29,587 nt of DNA from an uncultured candidate division WPS-2 bacterium (lineage in GTDB: Bacteria; Vulcanimicrobiota; Vulcanimicrobiia; Vulcanimicrobiales; Vulcanimicrobiaceae). The position numbers were made by a program, and so were the translations under genes. A model generated the notes under the pieces. That model saw only the letters and a list, made by a program, of their open reading frames with translations. It had not been told where the DNA came from and made no database searches. Of this stretch, positions 1 through 6,663 are shown in pieces (positions within the stretch are counted from its first letter, which is position 1; each line of letters begins with the position of its first letter). The stretch is from the NCBI GenBank assembly GCA_937927945.1, contig CALEYW010000069.1:1-29587 (forward strand), in the 5' to 3' direction.

Positions 1-47
1 GAGATTTCTGCCTGTCTCGTGGGCTCGGAGATGTGTATAAGAGACAG
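1..47 (+). other. Nextera library adapter remnant (artefact, not genomic)
   Basis: Bases 14-47 match the 34-base Nextera read-2 transposase adapter, ending in the 19-base Tn5 mosaic end at 29-47. Bases 6-13 (ttctgcct) match an i7 index (N703 as written in the adapter), and bases 1-5 (gagat) match the end of the P7 primer. This is untrimmed sequencing adapter fused to the contig end. Genomic sequence starts at 48. Translation through it gives the spurious peptide MGSEMCIRDS, a recognisable adapter-derived contaminant. Confidence 0.97.
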
Positions 48-1990
48 CCGAGAACGCGCTCGAATTCAGCGTCTTCCCGACGCTCCTGCTGATCGTCACG
101 CTGTTCCGGCTCTCGCTGAACATCACGGGCACCCGTTCGATTCTGCTCCACGGCTATGCCGGGCAGATCATCGAGTCGTTCGGGAACGTCGTCGTCGGCG
201 GCAACTACGCGGTCGGCATCGTCATCTTCGCGATCCTGATCGTCATTCAGTTCGTCGTCATCACCAACGGTGCGGGCCGCGTGGCGGAAGTCGCCGCCCG
301 GTTCACCCTCGACGCGATGCCCGGCAAGCAGCTCGCGGTCGACGCCGACCTCAACGCCGGGCTGATCACCGAGGCTGAGGCGCGCCAGCGCCGTAAGGAC
401 ATCCAGCGCGCGGCCGACTTCTACGGCGCGATGGACGGTGCCTCGAAATTCGTCCGCGGCGACGCGGTCGCGGCGATCATCATCGTCTTCGTCAACATTC
501 TCGCCGGCTTTTTCATCGGCGTGTTCCAGCAGCACATCCCATTTTTGCAGGCGCTCCAGCGCTTCACGCTGCTGACCATCGGTGAAGGAATCGTCACCCA
601 GATTCCCGCGCTGCTGATCTCGACCGCGACCGGCATCATCGTGACGCGCGCGGCGTCCGAAGGCTCGTTCGGCAAGGATCTCTCCCGCCAGATCGTCCAG
701 GTGCCGACGGCGCTGCTCATCACGAGCGTGCTGCTGTTCGTGTTCGGCATGTTCGGGCTGCCGACGTGGCCGATGTGGATGATGTCCGCGATCGCGTTCT
801 TCCTCTACTTGCGGCGCCGCCGTGACGTCGCCAAAGCCGGCGCGGGCGCCGGCGCGATCGCCGGCCGGCCGGGCGCGCCCGGCGTCACCGGTTCGACCGC
901 CCAGCCGCAGGTCAAACCGGCCGAATCGGTTGTGCCGCTCCTCTCGTACGATCCGATGGAGCTCGAGATCGGCTTCGGCTTGATCCCGCTCGTCGACGTC
1001 TCGCAAGGCGGCGATCTACTCGAACGGATCACGATGATCCGCCGCCACGCGGCGCGCGAGCTCGGCATCGTCGTCCCGCCGATCCGGGTGCGCGACAACC
1101 TGCAGCTCAAGCCCTCGACGTACGTGGTGAAGATCTACGGCCTCGAGGTCAACCGCGCCGAGGTCATGGTCTCGCGCCTGCTGGCGATGAACCCCGGGAC
1201 CGCGACCAACGGGATCGACGGGATCCCGACGACCGAACCGGCGTTCGGGCTGCCCGCCCTGTGGATTGCCGAGAGCGCCCGCGGCGATGCGGAGATGGCG
1301 GGCTACACCGTCATCGATCCCACCTCGGTCATCGCGACGCACCTCACCGAGATCATCAAGACCCACGCGCCCGACCTGCTCGGCCGCCAAGAAACCTCGG
1401 CGCTGCTCGACAACGTGAAGCAGCACTATCCGGTCGTGGTCGACGAGCTCGTTCCGAACTTACTGACGGTCGGCGAGATCCAGCGCGTGCTGCAGAACCT
1501 GCTGCGCGAGCGCATTCCGATCCGCAACCTGCTGCTGATCCTCGAAAACCTCGCCGACGGCGCCCGCGCCTCCAAAGACATCGACTACCTGACCGAAAAG
1601 GTCCGCGCCGCGATGGCGCGCCACATCTGCGCCGAGTACGCCGAGAACGGCGTGCTCTCGGTCATCACGGTCGACCCGCGGCTCGAGACGCTGCTCGGCG
1701 AGGCCGTCCGGCGCGGCGAGGACGCCTACGCGCTGCTCGATCCCGCCACGGTCGGCAAGATCTACGCTTCGCTCACCCGCATGATCCAGATCGCGCAGTC
1801 CAGCGGAATGCAGCCGATCGTCCTGACCGCACCGTCGACGCGCCTCGCCCTCAAACGGCTCACGGAACGGGCCGCGCCGTCGCTGGTCGTCCTCTCTTAC
1901 AGCGAGATCGCTCCCGGACTCAAGGTCGAATCGATCGGCCAAGTCTCGACGACCGAAGAGTTCCTCGAACATGCGGGGGCCCCGGCATGA
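48..1990 (+). CDS. flhA: Flagellar biosynthesis protein FlhA, 5' truncated
   Basis: FlhA is the large inner-membrane component of the flagellar type III export gate; its cytoplasmic domain docks chaperone-substrate complexes. The reading frame is open from the first genomic bases (first full codon at 50) and gives about 646 residues. The family is usually about 690-700, so only about 50 N-terminal residues are missing, cut by the contig end. The family hallmarks SVFPTLLL, LFRLSLNI, VVGGN, GRVAEVAARFTLDAMPGKQ, DADLNAGLI and DFYGAMDGASKFVRGDA appear in the normal order. Hydrophobic helices follow (about 480-830), then the cytoplasmic domain containing ELEIGFGLIPLVD and VRDNLQL. A start at the internal ATG at 284 or near it would discard conserved family sequence. 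The stop overlaps the next start as ATGA. Confidence 0.97.
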
Positions 1991-2676
1991 GCGCCATGCT
2001 CCGGCTCTTGGGAATCGGTCCTCGCTCGCTTTCAGCTCAGCAGAAGCTGAAGCTGCCGGCGGCCAACGCCTTCGTCGACCTTGCCCTGACCGGGAACGGC
2101 CCGCGCGGCTCGGTCTGCGTCGAGACGGTGACCGAGCGGGGCGTGGGCGTCACGGCCCTGCCCGGGACCAAGGTCGGCAGCACCGGGGTTTTCTCCTATC
2201 AGAACGCGCACGGCAAGTTCCGCTTCTCCTCGAAGTGTGTCGCCGTCCGCGGAACGCAAGCGGTCTTCGCCGTGCCCGAGCGAATCGAAACGCTGCAACT
2301 CTTCAGCGGCGCGCAAAAGCGCGCCGCGGTGCGCCTCGACGCGACCGTCCCCGCCCAGTGGCGCTATGCGCCGGGCGGCAAGGGATCGGGCGAGTACGTT
2401 CGCGCATCACTCACCGACATCAGCCGCTCGGGGGCGTCGCTGATCGTCGATCGTGAGGTGAAGAAGGGAACTTACGTCGAGACCCGCTTCTCGGTCAGCA
2501 CGTCGGCTTCGCCCCTCGTGCTGCTCGGTGAAGTCATGCGGACCGCCAACATCGAAGCAGCGAAGAAGATCTCGCTCGGTCTGCGGTTCCACGGGCTCAA
2601 ACCCGAGGAGGACAGAGCGATCATGGAGTTTATCAACAAGCGGCAAGCCGAACGGCGAAACCGCGGGCTGGCCTGA
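1987..2676 (+). CDS. PilZ-domain c-di-GMP-binding flagellar brake-type protein
   Basis: The protein has 229 residues in two parts. The N-terminal part (about 15-105) is a beta-rich PilZN/YcgR_N-like region. The C-terminal part (about 110-220) is a PilZ domain carrying both c-di-GMP-binding signatures: RxxxR at R112-R116 (KRAAVRL) and DxSxxG at D144-G149 (DISRSG). Known YcgR/FlgZ-type proteins bind c-di-GMP and slow or bias the flagellar motor. Its position between flhA and cheY, with its ATG overlapping the flhA stop (ATGA), supports that role by inference. The ATG at 1987 was chosen because of this overlap; the frame is open far upstream inside flhA but that part is a shadow. There is no signal peptide or membrane segment, so it is cytoplasmic. 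Confidence 0.88.
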   Translation: MSAMLRLLGIGPRSLSAQQKLKLPAANAFVDLALTGNGPRGSVCVETVTERGVGVTALPGTKVGSTGVFSYQNAHGKFRFSSKCVAVRGTQAVFAVPERIETLQLFSGAQKRAAVRLDATVPAQWRYAPGGKGSGEYVRASLTDISRSGASLIVDREVKKGTYVETRFSVSTSASPLVLLGEVMRTANIEAAKKISLGLRFHGLKPEEDRAIMEFINKRQAERRNRGLA

Positions 2677-2692
2677 GGGAGTGCACGCAGCA

Positions 2693-3058
2693 GTGTCGGG
2701 GAAGCGAGTCCTCATCGTCGATGACGCCGTCGTCATGCGCATGATGATCAAAGGGATCCTGAGCAAAAACGGCTACGAGGTCGTCGGTGAGGCGCAGAAC
2801 GGCGTGGAAGCGGTCGAAAAATACCGCGCCCTCAGCCCGGATCTGGTCACGATGGATATGGTGATGCCCGAGATGGACGGCATCACCGCGGTCAAGCAAA
2901 TCGTGGCCGGTGATCCGAACGCGCGGATCATCATGTGCACGTCGATGGGCCAGCAGGCCCTCGTCGTCGAGGCGATCCAGGCCGGAGCGAAATCGTTCAT
3001 CACGAAGCCGTTCCAGCCGCCGAAGATCTTGGAAACCATCCAGAAGGTGCTGGCATGA
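2693..3058 (+). CDS. cheY: Chemotaxis response regulator CheY
   Basis: This is a single receiver domain of 121 residues. From the GTG at 2693 the acidic pocket is D10/D11 (LIVDD), the phospho-acceptor is D55 (MDMVMPEMDG), the conserved Thr is T83 (MCTSMGQQ) and the invariant Lys is K105 (ITKPFQPP). The CxSMGQQ and KPFQ context is the style of CheY proteins that work with CheC, as in Thermotoga and Bacillus. Phospho-CheY binds the motor switch. There is no ATG at the start. GTG 2693 gives the normal CheY N-terminus, with an AGGGAG motif at 2676-2681 upstream; GTG 2681 is an alternative adding four residues but sits on that motif. It lies 16 bases after the PilZ gene and overlaps cheC. Confidence 0.95.
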   Translation: MSGKRVLIVDDAVVMRMMIKGILSKNGYEVVGEAQNGVEAVEKYRALSPDLVTMDMVMPEMDGITAVKQIVAGDPNARIIMCTSMGQQALVVEAIQAGAKSFITKPFQPPKILETIQKVLA

Positions 3059-3666
3059 TGCCATCGCTCACGCTTAGCGAGATTCAGCGCGACGCCCTCA
3101 AGGAGGTCGGCAACATCGGAGCCGGCCACGCGGCGACCGCGCTCTCGCAGCTCTTGAACACGACCGTGAAGCTCAGCGAGCCGATGATCGACGTGCTGAA
3201 GTTCCGCGATCTCTCGACCCGCGTCGGGGCCGCCGACCGGACCGTAGCCGCCTTGCACATGTACGTGCGCGGCGAGGCGCCGGGACAAATGGTCGTGCTG
3301 TTCGATCGCGATCAGGCGCTGGAATTCGTCAACGTCTTCATCAAGCGGATCATCGGCGACATCCAGATCTTCGATTCGATCGTCGACTCGACGCTCAAGG
3401 AACTCGGCAACATCATCGCCGGGTCGTATCTCACGGCGCTGATCTCGCTGACCGGGATCAACCTGCTGCCGTCGGTGCCGACGCTCTCGTACGGCACGAT
3501 CCAGGCGGCGTTTCGTACGCTGATGTCGATCCTGCCGGATCAGGACGTCTTCCTGATCGAGTCGCAGTTCCTCGACAAGGACCGCGCGGTCTCGGGACAG
3601 TTCATCCTGATCCCGGAAACCGGCTCGCTGCAGCCGCTGCTCTCGGTGTTCGGCGTCAACGACTGA
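3055..3666 (+). CDS. cheC: CheY-P phosphatase CheC
   Basis: CheC-family proteins dephosphorylate CheY-P and often pair with the deamidase CheD. The 203-residue protein shows the duplicated active-site helices of the family, each with the Glu and Asn needed for catalysis: E17/N20 in LKEVGNIGAGHAATALSQLL and E116/N119 in LKELGNIIAGSYLTAL. Both sites look intact, as in CheC, whereas some FliY/CheX relatives differ. There is no extra C-terminal SpoA (FliN) domain, so FliY is excluded. The ATG at 3055 overlaps the cheY stop (ATGA), coupling phosphatase and substrate synthesis; ATG 3058 is a possible alternative. No cheD is seen nearby. A strong terminator follows 28 bases after the stop. Confidence 0.93.
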   Translation: MMPSLTLSEIQRDALKEVGNIGAGHAATALSQLLNTTVKLSEPMIDVLKFRDLSTRVGAADRTVAALHMYVRGEAPGQMVVLFDRDQALEFVNVFIKRIIGDIQIFDSIVDSTLKELGNIIAGSYLTALISLTGINLLPSVPTLSYGTIQAAFRTLMSILPDQDVFLIESQFLDKDRAVSGQFILIPETGSLQPLLSVFGVND

Positions 3667-3694
3667 CGCGCCGTCCTCTTTCCGTCATCGTCTG

Positions 3695-3724
3695 CGCCCG
3701 GGCCCGTGCCCGGGCGTTTTTTTT
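3695..3724 (+). terminator. Rho-independent terminator after cheC
   Basis: A perfect 9-bp GC-rich stem (3695-3703 with 3708-3716) closes a 4-base loop and is followed at once by eight T residues (3717-3724). It marks the end of the flhA-PilZ-cheY-cheC operon and separates it from the next chemotaxis operon. Confidence 0.96.
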
Positions 3725-3737
3725 AAACCCTCCCGAT

Positions 3738-3854
3738 GCCGGTTCTTTACCGGCAGCTTACCAGGGGACGTGCTGCGCCCGGCCGTCTAGGACGACACCT
3801 ACATGAGCGGGCGAAGGCGGATCCTCACGATCCGGTGCGCCCGCATGCCGGAGG
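3738..3854 (+). promoter_or_regulatory. Structured 5' leader of the ModA-like/MCP operon (candidate)
   Basis: Between the terminator and the ATG at 3861 there are several inverted repeats. Hairpin 3738-3743/3749-3754 (gccggt/accggc) could compete with a long-range pairing of 3750-3755 (ccggca) with 3846-3851 (tgccgg). The latter overlaps the first two bases of the Shine-Dalgarno GGAGG at 3850-3854. A nested stem lies between (3807-3813 with 3838-3844, inner 3818-3823 with 3829-3834). Mutually exclusive pairings next to the ribosome-binding site would suit translational control, but I do not recognise a known riboswitch class. No convincing -35/-10 promoter is visible. Structures of this kind are frequent by chance in such GC-rich DNA. 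Confidence 0.4.
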
Positions 3855-3860
3855 TCAAGG

Positions 3861-4631
3861 ATGAATCGACATGTGTTCTGCGCGGTGCTGGCAACGGCGG
3901 CGATGCTGCCCGCCTGGAACGCGAGCGCGAACGCCGCCGACAAGACGGTCGTCGTCGTGCTGGCCGCGTCGTCGACCAAAGGCGTGATGGACGAGGTCGC
4001 GCACGCGTTCGAGAAAACGCATCCCGACGTCGCCGTCCAGACCTCATATGGCGGCAGCAAGGTGATCGCGGCGCAGATCCAACAGGGTGCAACGGTCGAC
4101 GTCGTGCTGATCGCCGACTCCGTTGCTCGCGAACTCGGCGGCGCGCTGGACGGCGTGACGGAAATCGACCGTAACCATACGACGATCGTCGTCTCCGTCG
4201 CTGCGGCGTCGAAGATCCACGGTCCGGCCGATCTGGTGAAGAAGGGCGTGCGCCTGGGCGGCGGCACGCCCGGTTCGAACGTCGGTCGGGTGGGCGAAGA
4301 GACGATCGCAAACGTCGCGAAGCGCCTCGGGCCCGGCTATCCGGCACAGTTTGCCGCAAACGTGACGACGACGAAGACCGACAACGCGAAACTCGCTGCC
4401 GCCGTCGAGTCCGGGATCGTGGACGCTGCGATCCTGTACTCGTCGGACGTCGTTGCCGGGAAATCGGTCGAGGTCCCCTTGCCGGAGAACGAGCGCGTCT
4501 CCGAGCTGCACGCTGCGGCAGTCGTGAAAGCGTCGTCGCATCAAGCGCTGGCGCGCGAGTATCTTGCGCTGCTTGCCTCGGCGGACGGCATGCGGATCTT
4601 TCGCCGGCATCACCACGATGCGGCCCGATAA
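3861..4631 (+). CDS. ModA-like periplasmic oxyanion-binding protein
   Basis: The 256-residue protein has a Sec-type signal peptide (MNRHVFCAVLATAAMLPAWN, cleavage after about residue 25). A type II periplasmic-binding fold like molybdate-binding ModA follows: VVLAASSTKGVMDEVAHAFE, then SYGGSKVIAAQIQQGATVDV and late AILYSSDV. ModA normally delivers molybdate or tungstate to the ModBC transporter. No modB or modC is present here. Instead the last 14 bases overlap the start of a chemoreceptor gene, so a role as a ligand-capturing partner of that receptor is inferred. The actual ligand (molybdate, tungstate, sulfate or another anion) cannot be read from sequence. The start at ATG 3861 has GGAGG six bases upstream. 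Family assignment is fairly sure; substrate is not. Confidence 0.82.
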   Translation: MNRHVFCAVLATAAMLPAWNASANAADKTVVVVLAASSTKGVMDEVAHAFEKTHPDVAVQTSYGGSKVIAAQIQQGATVDVVLIADSVARELGGALDGVTEIDRNHTTIVVSVAAASKIHGPADLVKKGVRLGGGTPGSNVGRVGEETIANVAKRLGPGYPAQFAANVTTTKTDNAKLAAAVESGIVDAAILYSSDVVAGKSVEVPLPENERVSELHAAAVVKASSHQALAREYLALLASADGMRIFRRHHHDAAR

Positions 4632-6657
4632 CGTGGCGACGCGGTTTCCGATCGCAGCCAAACTCGGCGCTGGGTTCGGCATCTGCCTCGTGCTGGTGAT
4701 CACGCAGTGCGTGCTCGCGACACTCTCGATGCGCGCCTCGCAAGATCGCACCGATGCGATCGTCAAGGCGATTCCGAGCACGCGCGAAGTGCGCGACACC
4801 GTGCTGCAGGTCGCCGAACTGGAATCCGCGATCCGTGGCTATGCCGCCACGGGCGACAAGTCGTTCGCGGCTCGAACCGGAGAAGCGCGCAATCTGCTCG
4901 ACGAGGACGTCACCGCGCTCAAGATCTACGGCGCGAACCATCCGGCGTTCGCAAAGTTCATCGCCGCGGCGGAACCCAAGCTCGACGAGATCAACGTCGT
5001 GGTCGACAAGGAACTGGGACTGCTTTCTCGCGGTGACCGCGCGGCCGCCGCCGCCGGCCTCCCGGCGCTGCGGACGCTCGTCGACGCCTATCGCACCTCG
5101 GGTGCCGACATCGACGACGGCTCGATCAAGACGCCCGCAATCTACCACCAGCTGCTGGCCGACCTCGCGTCACTGCAGCAGAATGCGAGCCGCGCATTCA
5201 TCGCGGTCGGCATCGCCGCCGCGCTGCTCTGCGCCGCGTTCGCGATCGGTTTGAGCGTCACGCTCTCACGGCGCGTACGCCGGGTCTCCGGCGCGATCGC
5301 GGCGCTGGTGGAGACCGACTTCGTGCGCCTCGGCGAGGCGTTCCGCGACCTGGCGGCCGGCAATCTCGGCCACACGCTGCACGTCTCGCCTGCGCCGCTG
5401 GACGAACACGGGCGCGACGAGATCGGCGACTTGGCCGACGCGTACCGGCGGCTGGCCTACGGCTTCGGCGCGATCGCCGCCGAGTACGAGACGGCGACGA
5501 CGCGCCTGCGCTCGGTCCTCTCCGTCGTGGCGACCACTGCCGGCGACATGGTGCGCGCGTCCAACGAAGTGGCGGCTGCAACCGCCCAATCGAGCGTCGC
5601 CGTCGAGCAGATCTCGCGCGCCGTCGGCCAGGTCGCCGAAGGTGCGCGGCACCAGGCCCAGGCCGGGCGCGAGACGGCCGGCTCGGCCAACGAGTTGAGC
5701 ATCGCCGCCGACCGCATCGCCGACGGCGCCGTGGCGCAGTCCGAAGCGGTCGGCATATCGGCACGGGCGGTCCAAGCGCTGAACGAGGAGTTTGGGCAGT
5801 TGGCCACCATCGGCGGGTCGCTGGCCGCGGCGGCCGCCGGTGCCGACGGCGAAGCGGCCGCCGGCGTCGAGGCGGTGCGGCAGACCGAGACGGCGATGAC
5901 CCGCGTGCGCGCCGAGGCCGCCAACGCGTCCCGCGCGATGGAGAGTCTCGAAGAGCGCTCGGCCGCGGTCGAGAAGATCGTCGACGCAATCGGCGGGATC
6001 GCCGACCAGACGAACCTGCTCGCGCTGAACGCCGCGATCGAAGCGGCCCGCGCGGGCGATCAAGGGCGCGGCTTCGCGGTGGTTGCCGACGAGATCCGTA
6101 AGCTCGCGGACGCGTCGGCATCGCAGACGCGCGAGATCGCCCAGATCCTCGGCGCGATCCGCCGCGAGACGACGAACGTGTCGGCGGCGATGACGGCCTC
6201 GACGGCCGCGACGGTCGACGGGCTTGGGCTCGCCGGGCGCGCGAGCACGGCGCTGGAGGAACTGCGGTCGTCGATCGTGCGTACCCGCGCGGTCGCCGAC
6301 GACGTTGCGGCGCGGGCCGAGCGGATGCGCGCCACCAGCGACCAGCTCACCGGCTCGGTGGCGGGCGTCTCGGCCGTGGTGGGCCAGAACGCGGTCGGCG
6401 CGGACGGCATGCGGGCGACGGTGGTCCAGATGGTCACCAACCTCGAACCGATCGCCGCCTCCGCCGAGGAGCAGTCGTCGACCTCCGAAGAGGTCGCGGC
6501 CTCCACCTTCGAGCTCGCCGCCCAGGTCCAGCAGATCGATTCCACGGTCGGCGCGATGCGCGACCAGGCCCGACTCCTGGCCACCGCCGTCGGAGTCTTC
6601 CGCTTCGCGGACGAGCCGGCGCTCATGAGTCCGGTCCGAATCGCCGATCCCGTATAA
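4618..6657 (+). CDS. Methyl-accepting chemotaxis protein (transmembrane chemoreceptor)
   Basis: The protein has 679 residues. TM1 is at about 16-36, followed by a largely helical periplasmic region (about 37-190) of four-helix-bundle or CHASE3 type. TM2 is at about 193-216, a HAMP region at about 217-280 and a long coiled-coil signalling domain at about 300-650. The conserved hairpin tip is at about 461-498 (IADQTNLLALNAAIEAARAG, then RGFAVVADEIRKLA). Such receptors control CheA through CheW. The ATG at 4618 was chosen because it starts just before TM1; it overlaps the ModA-like gene by 14 bases, and cheA follows 6 bases after the stop. This arrangement suggests that the binding protein and receptor sense together, by inference. 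No CheR-binding pentapeptide is seen at the C-terminus. Confidence 0.95.
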   Translation: MRPDNVATRFPIAAKLGAGFGICLVLVITQCVLATLSMRASQDRTDAIVKAIPSTREVRDTVLQVAELESAIRGYAATGDKSFAARTGEARNLLDEDVTALKIYGANHPAFAKFIAAAEPKLDEINVVVDKELGLLSRGDRAAAAAGLPALRTLVDAYRTSGADIDDGSIKTPAIYHQLLADLASLQQNASRAFIAVGIAAALLCAAFAIGLSVTLSRRVRRVSGAIAALVETDFVRLGEAFRDLAAGNLGHTLHVSPAPLDEHGRDEIGDLADAYRRLAYGFGAIAAEYETATTRLRSVLSVVATTAGDMVRASNEVAAATAQSSVAVEQISRAVGQVAEGARHQAQAGRETAGSANELSIAADRIADGAVAQSEAVGISARAVQALNEEFGQLATIGGSLAAAAAGADGEAAAGVEAVRQTETAMTRVRAEAANASRAMESLEERSAAVEKIVDAIGGIADQTNLLALNAAIEAARAGDQGRGFAVVADEIRKLADASASQTREIAQILGAIRRETTNVSAAMTASTAATVDGLGLAGRASTALEELRSSIVRTRAVADDVAARAERMRATSDQLTGSVAGVSAVVGQNAVGADGMRATVVQMVTNLEPIAASAEEQSSTSEEVAASTFELAAQVQQIDSTVGAMRDQARLLATAVGVFRFADEPALMSPVRIADPV

Positions 6658-6663
6658 GAAATT

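Noticed and set aside
19..378. An open frame beginning MGSEMCIRDS at the left end
   Set aside because: It starts inside the sequencing adapter and runs out of frame through flhA.
4564..4617. An earlier start for the chemoreceptor gene
   Set aside because: It would add an Arg/Cys-rich stretch in front of TM1 and lengthen the overlap with the ModA-like gene; ATG 4618 gives the normal receptor N-terminus.
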